Assembly (NCBI GenBank): GCA_913060475.1
Contig: CAJXSD010000002.1
Coordinates: forward strand, 1 to 64,000
From: an uncultured Paracoccaceae bacterium
GTDB taxonomy: Bacteria > Pseudomonadota > Alphaproteobacteria > Rhodobacterales > Rhodobacteraceae
DNA: 64,000 bases
Reading direction: 5' to 3'
The notes beneath the pieces are model-generated. The model was not told the DNA's origin and did not search any database. It was given only the letters and a program-made list of their open reading frames with translations. Shown in pieces: positions 49,539 to 58,697 of this stretch; the stretch's first letter is position 1, and each line of letters starts with the position of its first letter. The translations under genes and the position numbers were made by a program.

Positions 49539-50539
49539 CAGATCCCATTTTATCCGCACGCGATGTGCGCGTCACCTTTGACATCCGCCCACGTTCGGCC
49601 ATGCCCTGGACCCCCAGCCAAAAGTTGAAAGCCGTGTCAGGCGTCAGTTTCGACCTAATGGCGGGACAAACCCTGGGCATTGTGGGCGAAAGCGGCTGCG
49701 GCAAATCCACCCTTGCCCGCGCGCTGATCCGTTTGGTCCCCGCAGAATCGGGCCAGGTCGTCTGGATGGGGCAAAACCTGTTGGACCTGTCCACATCCGA
49801 TATGCGCCGCGTGCGCAGCGATATTCAAATGATTTTCCAAGATCCCTTGGCATCGCTAAACCCGCGCATGACCATTGGCCAAATCGTAGAAGAGCCGCTG
49901 ATCACCCACCACCCCGAAATGTCAAAACCCGACCGCGTGGCCCGCGTGCGTGAAACGCTGGATCGTGTGGGCATTTTGCCCAATATGATCAACCGCTATC
50001 CGCATGAATTTTCAGGGGGTCAGTGCCAGCGTATCGGCATCGCCCGCGCGTTGATTTTGAAACCGAAACTGATCATCTGTGACGAACCCGTATCGGCGCT
50101 GGACGTGTCAATCCAGGCGCAGGTTGTGAACCTATTGAAAGAGTTGCAGGCCGAAATGGGCCTGTCGCTAATATTCATTGCCCATGATCTAAGCATTGTG
50201 AAACACATTTCCGATCATGTGATGGTGCTGTATTTGGGCAATATGGTGGAATTGTCCAGCAGCGCGGATTTATACGCAACACCGCGTCATCCCTATACAC
50301 AGACACTGATTTCATCGGTTCCCGTGGCGGATCCGCGCTATGTCAAACCCGAGGTTGATAAAATCGTCAACAACGATTTGCCATCCCCCATCAACCCGCC
50401 ATCGGGCTGTGTGTTCCGCACGCGATGTGCCCATGCAACAGACCTGTGTTCACAAACCAAGCCACCGGTCGATGATTTGGGTCAGGGGCACTTGGTTGCC
50501 TGTCATCATTGGAAAACGGTGCCCTCACTGGGGTCATAA
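49535..50539 (+). CDS. oppF: Peptide ABC transporter ATPase OppF
   Basis: Protein of 334 residues. Walker A is GESGCGKSTL (about 54-63), the signature is FSGGQCQRIG (about 164-173) and Walker B is LIICDEPVSALD (about 184-195). The C-terminal Cys-rich segment GCVFRTRCAHATDLC (about 297-311) is present. The ATG at 49535, preceded by AGAGGAG, was chosen over an earlier in-frame codon inside oppD. It is the last gene of the opp operon, and its stop faces the small gene at 50546 with only six bases between. Confidence 0.95.
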   Translation: MTDPILSARDVRVTFDIRPRSAMPWTPSQKLKAVSGVSFDLMAGQTLGIVGESGCGKSTLARALIRLVPAESGQVVWMGQNLLDLSTSDMRRVRSDIQMIFQDPLASLNPRMTIGQIVEEPLITHHPEMSKPDRVARVRETLDRVGILPNMINRYPHEFSGGQCQRIGIARALILKPKLIICDEPVSALDVSIQAQVVNLLKELQAEMGLSLIFIAHDLSIVKHISDHVMVLYLGNMVELSSSADLYATPRHPYTQTLISSVPVADPRYVKPEVDKIVNNDLPSPINPPSGCVFRTRCAHATDLCSQTKPPVDDLGQGHLVACHHWKTVPSLGS

Positions 50540-50545
50540 CGGGGA

Positions 50546-50794
50546 TCAAGACGGATCTTGTCCGTCGGGTGCGGCCACATCAGGCGCATCCGATGGATCG
50601 AAATTGCATTCAAAGCCATTGGGCGTGACAAATTTTACCTTGCCCTCGCCGCATACCTGAACTGCGGTGTTGGTATGTTCCAACACCTGTAGCGTGTTCG
50701 AATATCGCAAATACATCGTTTGTACGATAAATACAAAACTGACAAAGCCCGCGACACACAACAAATTTATACCTAAATTTTTCATATGCACCAT
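50546..50794 (-). CDS. Small single-span membrane protein, unknown
   Basis: Open frame of 82 codons. The product has one hydrophobic segment at about residues 8-26 (INLLCVAGFVSFVFIVQTMY), then a polar periplasmic-type part with two Cys (AVQVCGEGKVKF and NGFECNF) and an acidic Pro-rich end. The Cys pair could form a disulfide. I do not recognise a family. It follows hyuA on the same strand, 39 bp away, and faces oppF. A second ATG at 50785 may be the true start. Hydrophobicity followed by ordered polar sequence makes it more than a chance frame, but it is unproved. Confidence 0.5.
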   Translation of the reverse strand: MVHMKNLGINLLCVAGFVSFVFIVQTMYLRYSNTLQVLEHTNTAVQVCGEGKVKFVTPNGFECNFDPSDAPDVAAPDGQDPS

Positions 50795-50833
50795 ACCGTT
50801 TTCCCGTATGATGCAAAATGCGGGCCAACCCCG

Positions 50834-52831
50834 TCAGGATGCGATGCGCGCGCGGCCCGATGCTTGAACGGTGACGGTGGCCTCTACGAAAATTTCGCGT
50901 GCCTCAACAGCGGCTTGGCGAATGTCTTGGGTAATGTCGATCTGGATATCCTGGGCCCCAGCGGATGTAGCGTGATCGAATGTTACCGTTTTCAGATGGG
51001 TGACCAGACAATCATAGGCCGCATCGAAATTACCGAAATCCTGCGGACCTGTTGGCAGGTGCACGCGAAATTTGCCTTCGCTGGGGGCGGTGATTTGACC
51101 GGATTGGCGGATCACAATGCGGCCCACCACGGCCCCAATCGCATTGGCCACACCCGCATGTTCGGGCAGGATCATATCACAGTTCACCAATGCCCCCACC
51201 GCAGGATAATAGGTGGGCGCCGAGGCCCCCAAACCAACCACCGGCACATTCAGGCCCGTATCCAGTTTGACCAATCCGCGGTGCTGATGCAGCCCCAGCT
51301 GCATCAAGGTGCTGCGCGCCAAAACGTCCGGCGCAGCGTCAAAGGCACCATCTTCGGCGAAAGCAGTCTCTAACAAGGCCAAAGCCGTCTGATATGTCAA
51401 CTGATCCACGATGATCTGGGCCATTTTTTCAGGGTCGTTTGCCAACATATCGCCCGCACCCGTGCGGCGGCGGCCAAACAACAACATCGCCTTGGCCGCG
51501 GCATCGCTGTCCCAGTCGGACAACGTGCCCAAAACATGCGATGCGTCCGATGGCGTCAGGCCCGACACCTGAACAATGCCGCGCGACACCAGACGCGTGA
51601 TCGCCTGTTGATCCAACCGCGTTTTGACGACATCGCCCAACGGCAACAGTGCATCAGTGATCCGGTCAAACACCGTCTGATCCCGTTCCGTCAGGCCGCC
51701 CGCATCAAATACGCCCAGTTTGCGGACAAATTTCCCGTCATAATCCCCGGGCAACACGGACCGCAACTGGGCATCCAGGGCGTTATGCACCACATCGGGC
51801 GCAATCTGCGCCGCCAGCGACACGGGCAACACACGTTTAGGGCCCAATGTGACGCCGCCTTGCAATCCGTCGACGCGGAAATGCACTTCGCTGTCGCCAC
51901 CCAGACCGGTGGTGCGCATGGCCACGGCCTCGACCATGGTGCGGAACTGGCCCACTTGGGCGCCTTGGGGGTCAATCGCGGGACGGCCATCGCGCAAGAC
52001 GGCCACATCGGTCGTGGTGCCCCCGATGTCAGACACCAAGGCATGATCCGCATGCGTCAACCACCGCGCACCAACGATTGACGCGGCAGGACCTGACAGG
52101 ATCGTTTCAATCGGTTTTTCCCGCGCCTGATCGGATGACATTAACGCCCCATCGCCGCGCACCACCATCAGTGGGGCCGTTACACCCAAATCATCCAAAC
52201 CGGACCGCGCACGGGCGATCAACCGGTCAATCATCCCGATCAAGCGTGCATTCAGCACCGCCGTTAGCGCACGTTTGGGGCCGTTCAATTTCGCAGACAA
52301 CTGATGCGACGCGCTGACCGGTTTGTCCGTCAGATCACGGATGATTTGCACGGCCAATTGTTCATGGGCCGGATTACGCGTGGCAAATTGCGATGCCACG
52401 GCAAAGGCCGATACATCCGAACAACCCGCAACCCAGTTGCGCAGGATATCAGTGTCTAATGCGCAGATTTCTGTGCCTGAATGGCTGTGCCCCCCCGCCA
52501 TTTCGATAACAGGATCACCGCGCAGGGCATCGGATAACCCGTGTTTGTCCAAATCGCCCGCCGCAAACCCGATGTAAACCAGTGCGACGCGCCCGCCCTG
52601 ACCTTCGACCAGGGCATTCGTGGCCAGCGTTGTGGACAGGGATGCCAGCGAAATATCACCAGGCGCGATACCGGATTGATCCAGAACAGCACGCGCCGCA
52701 CGGCTGATCCCTTGGGCCAAATCGTGACGTGTCGTCAGCGACTTGGCCGATGCGATCACGCGATCTTCGTCTTGTAAAATAACGGCGTCTGTATAGGTGC
52801 CGCCCGTATCAATCCCCAATAGATATGCCAT
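50834..52831 (-). CDS. hyuA: Hydantoinase/oxoprolinase family protein, HyuA-like
   Basis: Protein of 665 residues. It has the ATP-binding ASKHA start YLLGIDTGGTYTDAVILQDE (about 3-22), then SDIGGTTTDVAVLRDGRPA (about 265-283), both typical of the HyuA subunit of N-methylhydantoinase/5-oxoprolinase. The family opens cyclic amides using ATP, normally with a HyuB partner. No HyuB gene is adjacent: the opp operon and queG flank it. The ATG at 52831 begins at the conserved MAYLLGID; the longer frame upstream lacks similarity. Possible substrates are 5-oxoproline or hydantoins. Confidence 0.87.
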   Translation of the reverse strand: MAYLLGIDTGGTYTDAVILQDEDRVIASAKSLTTRHDLAQGISRAARAVLDQSGIAPGDISLASLSTTLATNALVEGQGGRVALVYIGFAAGDLDKHGLSDALRGDPVIEMAGGHSHSGTEICALDTDILRNWVAGCSDVSAFAVASQFATRNPAHEQLAVQIIRDLTDKPVSASHQLSAKLNGPKRALTAVLNARLIGMIDRLIARARSGLDDLGVTAPLMVVRGDGALMSSDQAREKPIETILSGPAASIVGARWLTHADHALVSDIGGTTTDVAVLRDGRPAIDPQGAQVGQFRTMVEAVAMRTTGLGGDSEVHFRVDGLQGGVTLGPKRVLPVSLAAQIAPDVVHNALDAQLRSVLPGDYDGKFVRKLGVFDAGGLTERDQTVFDRITDALLPLGDVVKTRLDQQAITRLVSRGIVQVSGLTPSDASHVLGTLSDWDSDAAAKAMLLFGRRRTGAGDMLANDPEKMAQIIVDQLTYQTALALLETAFAEDGAFDAAPDVLARSTLMQLGLHQHRGLVKLDTGLNVPVVGLGASAPTYYPAVGALVNCDMILPEHAGVANAIGAVVGRIVIRQSGQITAPSEGKFRVHLPTGPQDFGNFDAAYDCLVTHLKTVTFDHATSAGAQDIQIDITQDIRQAAVEAREIFVEATVTVQASGRARIAS

Positions 52832-52857
52832 CTGTCCCTCGCAGTGTTTGGTATTGG

Positions 52858-53928
52858 TTATAGGGCGGAATGATGGTTCGTCACGTCCGTTTGCGACAAA
52901 CGCTGCACGGCCCATTCTGCGGCGTCGCGTACCGTTGGATCATCATCGGAAATCAGTCTCTCACACAGGGGAATTTGCGTTTTGTCGCGGGAATTTCCGA
53001 TGGCATACAACACATTGCGCACGAACCGATTGCGACCAATGCGTTTGATCGGGCTGCCGGAAAATTTTGCGCGAAAGGCCGCGTCATCCAGCATCGCCAA
53101 ATCGGCCAGCGCGGGTGCCAATAAATCGTCACGCGCATGGTATCGGATGTCGCGTGCAGCCACGGCAAATTTGTTCCACGGACAGGCCGCCAAACAATCA
53201 TCACAGCCGTAAATGCGGTTTCCCATCAGGGGGCGCAATTCGGGGTCAACCGGCCCGTGATGTTCAATCGTCAGATAGGAAATGCACCGCCGCGCATCCA
53301 TTTGATAGGGCGCGACAAAGGCATCGGTGGGACAGGCCTGCAAACAGGCGCGACAGGATCCGCAATGGTCCCCTTCGGGCGGGTCGGGGGGCAGGTCAAG
53401 CGTGGTGAAAACAGACCCTATAAAGAACCAATTGCCCAAATCACGACTGACCAGATTGGTATGTTTGCCCTGCCATCCCAGCCCTGCCGCCTGACCCAAA
53501 GGCTTTTCGGCGACGGGTGCGGTATCGACAAACACCTTAACCTGCCCGCCCGCCTGTTCGATCAACCAACGCGCCAGCCGTTTCAGGCGTTTTTTGACGA
53601 TATCATGGTAATCCTTGTTCTGGGCATAAACGGAAATGGCGGCCCGGTCCGGATGGTTCAGGATATCACGCGGGTCATGATCGGGGGTATAGGGTTCGGC
53701 CAACATAATCACGCTGCGCGCCTCGGGCCATAACGCCGCCGGATTGCCCCGCCACGCCATACGATCGGCCATCCACCCCATTTGCCCATGAAAACCGGCG
53801 TCAACAAACTGTGCCAATCGGTCCGGCACCTGCGGTATCGCATCGGGGCGCGTGATGCGACACAGGCCAAACCCCATATCCGCCGCGGCATCCACCACCC
53901 GCTGTTTTAACTGCTGCGCACTGTCCAT
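52858..53928 (-). CDS. queG: Epoxyqueuosine reductase
   Basis: Protein of 356 residues. It has an N-terminal cobalamin-binding part and two [4Fe-4S] clusters with ligands in [16 protein letters not shown] (about 194-209) and [14 protein letters not shown] (about 246-259), plus [12 protein letters not shown] between them. A C-terminal HEAT-like stretch follows. It performs the last step of queuosine synthesis in tRNA, reducing epoxyqueuosine. A queuosine-precursor transporter gene is also in the window (62445-63086), consistent with a queuosine-using organism. hyuA lies 26 bp downstream on the same strand. Confidence 0.95.
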   Translation of the reverse strand: MDSAQQLKQRVVDAAADMGFGLCRITRPDAIPQVPDRLAQFVDAGFHGQMGWMADRMAWRGNPAALWPEARSVIMLAEPYTPDHDPRDILNHPDRAAISVYAQNKDYHDIVKKRLKRLARWLIEQAGGQVKVFVDTAPVAEKPLGQAAGLGWQGKHTNLVSRDLGNWFFIGSVFTTLDLPPDPPEGDHCGSCRACLQACPTDAFVAPYQMDARRCISYLTIEHHGPVDPELRPLMGNRIYGCDDCLAACPWNKFAVAARDIRYHARDDLLAPALADLAMLDDAAFRAKFSGSPIKRIGRNRFVRNVLYAIGNSRDKTQIPLCERLISDDDPTVRDAAEWAVQRLSQTDVTNHHSAL

Positions 53929-54017
53929 CGAAACCTATCTAGTGATTGGGACCGTCATAACGCAGATTTTGGGATATCGAAAGGGGGCGATCAAGGACCA
54001 TCGAAACAATGGTCTGT

Positions 54018-54066
54018 CCCCGCATGGGCGGGGTGCGAAACGTCGACATGTCACCGACGTTTCGCA
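54018..54066. terminator. Two tandem hairpins downstream of ribH
   Basis: CCCCGC (54018-54023) pairs with GCGGGG (54028-54033). Directly next, TGCGAAACGTCG (54034-54045) pairs perfectly with CGACGTTTCGCA (54055-54066) across nine bases. There is no T-run. They lie between the ribH stop and the queG start on the same strand and may end the riboflavin transcript. Confidence 0.5.
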
Positions 54067-54074
54067 TTTGCGAT

Positions 54075-54512
54075 TTACGCGCCCGCGATTGCGGCGCGGG
54101 TTTCGACGATTTGCAGGGCTGCGTTTGCGGCTTCGCGGCCTTTTTGGACGAAATGCGCGGCAAAGGCTGTGTTGTGGAAATCGGTTTCTTGATAGCTGTG
54201 CGGTGTCAGTGAAACGGACAGAACCGGCACATCGGTGTCCAACCCAACGCGTACCAAACCGTCAACAACGGCCTGTGCCACAAAATCGTGGCGATAAATG
54301 CCACCGTCCACGACCAGCGCACAGCACGCAATCGCGCCATATTTGCCGGTTTTGGCCAAATCCTTGGCCAACAGGGGCATTTCCAACGCACCGGGGGCGT
54401 CGAACACGTCCACTTGGTCCGCGGGGATCAATTCTAGGAAACCTGCCAAAGCTTGGTCCACGATGGCGGAATGCCAGTTTGCTTTGACAAAGGCGTAACG
54501 GGTGTGTGTCAT
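54075..54512 (-). CDS. ribH: 6,7-dimethyl-8-ribityllumazine synthase, type II (RibH2-like)
   Basis: Protein of 145 residues. It carries the lumazine-synthase pattern but with the RibH2-style features known from Brucella and Mesorhizobium: FVKANWHSAIVDQA near the start, VFDAPGALEMPL (about 35-46), DGGIYRHDFVAQAVVDGL (about 69-86) and VPVLSVSLTPHSYQ (about 95-108). The enzyme condenses 5-amino-6-ribitylamino-uracil with dihydroxybutanone phosphate to make the riboflavin precursor. AAGGAGA lies before the ATG. An FMN riboswitch precedes it on the same strand, which supports a biosynthetic role controlled by flavin level. Confidence 0.9.
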   Translation of the reverse strand: MTHTRYAFVKANWHSAIVDQALAGFLELIPADQVDVFDAPGALEMPLLAKDLAKTGKYGAIACCALVVDGGIYRHDFVAQAVVDGLVRVGLDTDVPVLSVSLTPHSYQETDFHNTAFAAHFVQKGREAANAALQIVETRAAIAGA

Positions 54513-54584
54513 TTCGTATCTCCTTGTATTAACAACACGTCACCCAAGGCATACGACAGAGCAGACGCAGGGCGCCTGTTTCCG

Positions 54585-54710
54585 ATCGCTCTCTTTCATC
54601 CGGACTATGACCGTCGGCTTTGGAATTTCACCAAATCTGCTGACACCCTTACGGGCCGCTCGCGGGCTATCACCGCCGGTGGGGAATTTCGCCCCGCCCT
54701 GAGAACACGC
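54585..54710 (-). ncRNA. FMN riboswitch (RFN element) of ribH
   Basis: The minus strand reads TTCTCAGGGCGGGG, then GAAATTCCCCACCGGCGG, TGATAGCCCGCGAGC, GGTGAAATTCCAAAGCCGAC, GGTCATAGTCCGGATG and AAAGAGAG. This is the standard order of conserved FMN-aptamer blocks with closing P1 arms. The downstream stretch 54513-54584 is the expression platform; the GGCGCC-containing part near 54571-54576 can pair, but I cannot tell terminator from SD-masking control. It accounts for most of the 329-bp gap between ribH and the GST gene. The remaining part, 54711-54841, holds the divergent promoter area of the GST gene. Confidence 0.93.
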
Positions 54711-54841
54711 CAAAGCTACACCCAGCCACCGCATTTGCCAAGCCCCATTGCGACGCGTTTTCGGCCCATTGCGGTGCGGCGCATAATTTCATTTGTTTTA
54801 TCCCGACTTGCACGCTAGCTTTCGCAAAAAAGGAAAAAACC

Positions 54842-55453
54842 ATGTCTCATACTTTGATTTGTTCGCCTACATCCCCCTTTGTCCGCAAGGCGATGGTTCT
54901 GCGCCTTGAGGCCGGGTTGCAAGACCGCGTGGCATTGCAGCCCGTGGCCACCAACGCGCTGAACACCGCGCCAGATGCCCGTGCGGCCAATCCCTTGGGC
55001 AAAATTCCTGCATTGCTGCGCGATGGCGACAGCACCCTGATCGACAGCCGTGTGATATGCCGGTATTTGGACGAACTGGCAGGATCGAACCTATATCCTG
55101 CGGATCGGTTATACGATGTCCTATCGCTTGAGGCGCTGGCCGATGGCATGATGGAATCGGCCGTTTCCATGGTCTATGAGGCCCTGTTGCGCCCCGAAAC
55201 CGAACGATCCCCCGCCTGGGTCGAGGCGCAGTGGAGCAAGGTATCCCACGCCCTAGCCGCGTTAGAGCGTGGCGATTTCGCAGCCCTACAGGGGGATTTG
55301 AACATGGGTCAAATCGCGGTTGCCTGTGCGCTGGATTATCTGGATTTCCGCCATCCCAATCGCAATTGGCAGGCGGATTGTCCCAATCTGGCGGCGTTCC
55401 AGAAAACATTTGCCGCGCGGGCATCGATGGCTGACACCTATCCAGCGGCTTAA
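54842..55453 (+). CDS. Glutathione S-transferase family protein
   Basis: Protein of 203 residues with the GST layout. A thioredoxin-like N-terminal domain (about 1-78) contains TSPFVRKAMVLRLEAG and NPLGKIPALLRDGDSTLIDS (about 50-69; the cis-Pro and the Asp-Ser glutathione site). A helical C-terminal domain follows. SPF early in the protein supplies the catalytic Ser/Thr position. It may conjugate or isomerise small electrophiles. It is the first gene of a tight four-gene operon with MaoC, acyl-CoA dehydrogenase and CaiB-type genes. Confidence 0.88.
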   Translation: MSHTLICSPTSPFVRKAMVLRLEAGLQDRVALQPVATNALNTAPDARAANPLGKIPALLRDGDSTLIDSRVICRYLDELAGSNLYPADRLYDVLSLEALADGMMESAVSMVYEALLRPETERSPAWVEAQWSKVSHALAALERGDFAALQGDLNMGQIAVACALDYLDFRHPNRNWQADCPNLAAFQKTFAARASMADTYPAA

Positions 55454-55456
55454 CCC

Positions 55457-56308
55457 ATGCTGGACGTTGATCATCTGAAAACATGGGTCGGTCGGTCGGA
55501 AACCCATACCGAACGGTTGCATGGGTTTCCATCAAATGCGCTGGCCGCCACGTTAAATCGCGATGATGCGCCCTATGACGAAGGGGTGATGTTGCCGCAT
55601 TTGTGGCATTGGCTGCATTTTCTGCCGATTTTCAAATTATCCGATGCGGGCTATGACGGGCATGCGGCACTGGGGGGGTTTTTACCGCCCGTACCGCTGC
55701 CCCGGCGCATGTGGGCGGGCAGCCGGTTCACGTTTCATCATCCCCTGCACATTGGCGATGACGTGACCAAAACATCCACGGTTCAATCGGTGGACCACAA
55801 ACAGGGTCGATCCGGGGATCTGGTGTTTGTCACCGTGGGGCATGAATTGGCGAATGCCGCCGGCACCGCAATTTCGGAACAACACGATATCGTCTATCGC
55901 GACCGCCCCGATGCGACAGCACCGCAACCCAAACCCGCGCAGGCCCCGAACCAATCCGACTTTTCCCGTTATATAGAGCCTGATTCCGTGCTGTTGTTTC
56001 GGTATTCCGCGCTGACCTTTAACGGGCACCGGATCCATTACGACCAGCCATTCTGCACCGGCACCGAAGGATACGGCGGGTTGGTCGTCCATGGCCCACT
56101 GTTGGCAACGCTGATGATGGATTTGCTGCGCCGTCATACGGATGCATGGGTCGATACATTCGAATTTCGCGCCATGGCGCCTGTGTTCGACACAGATAAT
56201 TTCACCGTGCATGGGGCGCAGGTGGATGCGCGCACCTATCAATTGTGGATTGCGCGCGATGATGGGGCGTTGGCCATGCAGGGCCAAGCAACGATTAAGG
56301 ACCGTTAA
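55457..56308 (+). CDS. MaoC/FAS1-type acyl-CoA hydratase-like protein
   Basis: Protein of 283 residues with a double hot-dog layout. The N-terminal half (about 1-150; LPPVPLPRRMWAGSRFTFHH) resembles the MaoC N-terminal/FAS1-like dehydratase domain. The C-terminal half carries FRYSALTFNGHRIHYDQPF (about 190-208) with the catalytic Asp/His-type hydratase segment, then GLVVHGPLLATLMMDLL. It looks like the mesaconyl-C4-CoA hydratase group. It would hydrate or dehydrate an acyl-CoA made by the dehydrogenase and CoA-transferase encoded next to it. Substrate unknown. It starts three bases after the GST stop. Confidence 0.82.
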   Translation: MLDVDHLKTWVGRSETHTERLHGFPSNALAATLNRDDAPYDEGVMLPHLWHWLHFLPIFKLSDAGYDGHAALGGFLPPVPLPRRMWAGSRFTFHHPLHIGDDVTKTSTVQSVDHKQGRSGDLVFVTVGHELANAAGTAISEQHDIVYRDRPDATAPQPKPAQAPNQSDFSRYIEPDSVLLFRYSALTFNGHRIHYDQPFCTGTEGYGGLVVHGPLLATLMMDLLRRHTDAWVDTFEFRAMAPVFDTDNFTVHGAQVDARTYQLWIARDDGALAMQGQATIKDR

Positions 56309-57460
56309 ATGACCGACGATTATCAGGATCTGCGCGATGCCATTCGCGCGTTATGCGAAACCTTTCCGCCGGAATATCACCGCGATATCGACCGCGCCCG
56401 CGGCTACCCCGAGGCATTCGTTGACGCATTGACCCGCGATGGCTGGATGGCCGCCCTGATCCCCGAGGAATACGGCGGATCGGGTCTGGGCCTGACCGAG
56501 GCCAGCATCATTATGGAGGAAATCAACCGATCCGGCGGCAATTCGGGGGCCTGTCATGGGCAAATGTACAACATGGGCACCCTGCTGCGCCATGGGTCAG
56601 ACGCACAGAAATCATTCTATCTGCCCAAAATTGCCAGCGGCGAACTGCGCCTGCAATCCATGGGCGTGACCGAACCAACCACGGGCACCGATACGACGAA
56701 AATCAAAACCACCGCCGTGCGCAAAGGCGATAAATACGTCATCAACGGGCAAAAGGTCTGGATCAGCCGCATTCAACATTCCGACCTGATGATCCTGCTG
56801 GCGCGTACCACGCCGCTGGATCAAGTCACCAAAAAATCACTGGGCATGTCCATCTTTATCGTCGATCTGCGCGATGCGATTGGCAATGGTATGACGGTGA
56901 AACCGATCGAAAACATGGTCAACCATGAAACCAACGAATTATTTTTCGACAATCTGGAAATTCCGGCCGAAAACCTGATCGGAGAGGAAGGCATGGGGTT
57001 CCGTTATATCCTGGACGGGTTGAATGCCGAACGCGCCCTGATCGCCGCCGAATGCATCGGGGACGGGTATTGGTTTATCGACAAAGTCAGCCAATATGCC
57101 AAGGATAGGGTCGTTTTTGGCCGCCCCATCGGCCAAAATCAGGGGGTGCAATTCCCCATCGCCGAAAGCTTTATCGAAATTGAGGCGGCGAACCTGATGC
57201 GCTTTGACGCGTGTCGTCGGTTTGATGCGGGCCAGCCCTGCGGCGATCAGGCGAATATGGCGAAATACCTAGCCGCCAAAGCCAGCTGGGAGGCGGCAAA
57301 CGCCTGCATCCAATTCCACGGTGGCTTTGGCTTTGCCGCGGAATATGATGTGGAACGCAAATTCCGCGAAACGCGCCTGTATCAGGTGGCCCCGATTTCC
57401 ACCAATTTGATCCTGTCTTATGTTGCCGAACATATTTTGGGTCTGCCAAGGTCGTTTTAA
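56309..57460 (+). CDS. Acyl-CoA dehydrogenase
   Basis: Protein of 383 residues, normal family length. LIPEEYGGSGLGLTEASIIM (about 51-70), then MGVTEPTTGTDTTKIKT (about 117-133; FAD/substrate loop) and VKPIENMVNHETNELFFDN. The late IQFHGGFGFAAEYDVERKFR (about 341-360) closes the FAD site. It oxidises an acyl-CoA to the enoyl form, passing electrons to ETF. The gene starts directly after the MaoC stop and is followed after one base by a CoA-transferase gene. The chain length is not evident. Confidence 0.92.
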   Translation: MTDDYQDLRDAIRALCETFPPEYHRDIDRARGYPEAFVDALTRDGWMAALIPEEYGGSGLGLTEASIIMEEINRSGGNSGACHGQMYNMGTLLRHGSDAQKSFYLPKIASGELRLQSMGVTEPTTGTDTTKIKTTAVRKGDKYVINGQKVWISRIQHSDLMILLARTTPLDQVTKKSLGMSIFIVDLRDAIGNGMTVKPIENMVNHETNELFFDNLEIPAENLIGEEGMGFRYILDGLNAERALIAAECIGDGYWFIDKVSQYAKDRVVFGRPIGQNQGVQFPIAESFIEIEAANLMRFDACRRFDAGQPCGDQANMAKYLAAKASWEAANACIQFHGGFGFAAEYDVERKFRETRLYQVAPISTNLILSYVAEHILGLPRSF

Positions 57461-57461
57461 C

Positions 57462-58637
57462 ATGCTGCCATTACAGGGAATTACCGTCGTCACATTGGAA
57501 CATGCGGTCGCGGCCCCCTTTGCCACACGGCAACTGGCCGATCTGGGCGCACGCGTGATCAAGGTCGAACGCCCCAAAACAGGCGATTTCGCCCGCGGTT
57601 ATGACACCCGCACCCAAGGCATGGCATCACATTTCGTCTGGATCAACCGATCCAAAGAAAGCATCACACTGGATCTGAAATCGCCCCAGGGCCGCGATGT
57701 TTTGCAAAAATTGGTCTCTAATGCGGATGTTTTGGTGCAAAATCTGGCACCCGGTGCCGCGGATCGGATGGGGTTATCCTATGCCGATTTGCAGCCCAAC
57801 CATCCCCGTTTGATCACCTGCAATATATCGGGCTATGGCGCGAATGGCCCCTATCGTGATCGCAAGGCCTATGACCTGTTGATCCAGTCCGAGGCAGGTT
57901 TTTTATCGGTCACCGGCACCCCCGATGATATGGTCAAGGCCGGCATTTCCGTGGCCGATATTGCGGCGGGGATGTATGCCTATTCCAACATATTGGCCGC
58001 CCTGATCCAGCGGGGCCAAACGGGCCAAGGCTGCAATATCGACGTATCCATGCTAGAGGCGCTGACCGAATGGATGGGATATCCCATGTATTACGCCCAC
58101 GATGGCGCACCACCCCCCGAACGCGCCGGCGCCGCGCATTCGACGATATTTCCCTATGGCCCCTTTCCGGCGGGCGATGGCCGCGATGTGATGTTGGGGC
58201 TGCAAAACGAACGGGAATGGGTGCAGTTTTGCGACATCGTTTTGGGTGATCCCAGTTTGGCACAGGACGACCGTTTCAAATCCAACGGCGACCGCGCCGC
58301 CAACAAAAAGGCCCTAACTGCCATTATTAGAGACTGTTTTTCCCGATTCACAGCGGATCAGATCCTTGCGAAACTGGATACCGCAGGCATTGCAAACGCG
58401 CATATTAATGACATGGCGGGGCTGTGGGCGCATCCGCAATTGGCCGCGCGCAATCGATGGCGTCAGGTGGACACCCCCGCCGGTCCGCTGGCCGCATTGC
58501 TGCCCCCGGGCGGCGTTGGGCCAGAACCACGGATGGATCCAATCCCTGATCTGGGCCAGCAAACGGATGCGATTTTGGCCGAATTGGGTTATGACGATGC
58601 AACCATTTCGGAATTTCACGCAAGCGGCGTTGTCTAA
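57462..58637 (+). CDS. CoA transferase, CaiB/BaiF family (class III)
   Basis: Protein of 391 residues. The start MLPLQGITVVTLEHAVAAPF and LADLGARVIKVERPKTGDFA match family III CoA transferases. The catalytic Asp is expected in RKAYDLLIQSEAGFLSVTG (about 150-168). It would activate a carboxylic acid by CoA transfer from another thioester. The ATG at 57462, just after the acyl-CoA dehydrogenase stop, was chosen over an earlier codon inside that gene. Together with the MaoC and dehydrogenase genes it suggests breakdown of a small branched or dicarboxylic acid; this is inference. Confidence 0.92.
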   Translation: MLPLQGITVVTLEHAVAAPFATRQLADLGARVIKVERPKTGDFARGYDTRTQGMASHFVWINRSKESITLDLKSPQGRDVLQKLVSNADVLVQNLAPGAADRMGLSYADLQPNHPRLITCNISGYGANGPYRDRKAYDLLIQSEAGFLSVTGTPDDMVKAGISVADIAAGMYAYSNILAALIQRGQTGQGCNIDVSMLEALTEWMGYPMYYAHDGAPPPERAGAAHSTIFPYGPFPAGDGRDVMLGLQNEREWVQFCDIVLGDPSLAQDDRFKSNGDRAANKKALTAIIRDCFSRFTADQILAKLDTAGIANAHINDMAGLWAHPQLAARNRWRQVDTPAGPLAALLPPGGVGPEPRMDPIPDLGQQTDAILAELGYDDATISEFHASGVV

Positions 58638-58697
58638 ACCCTTGTAACCTGCGGGCAATTTCATATATTAATTTCCGAATGTATAAGGAATGAAACC

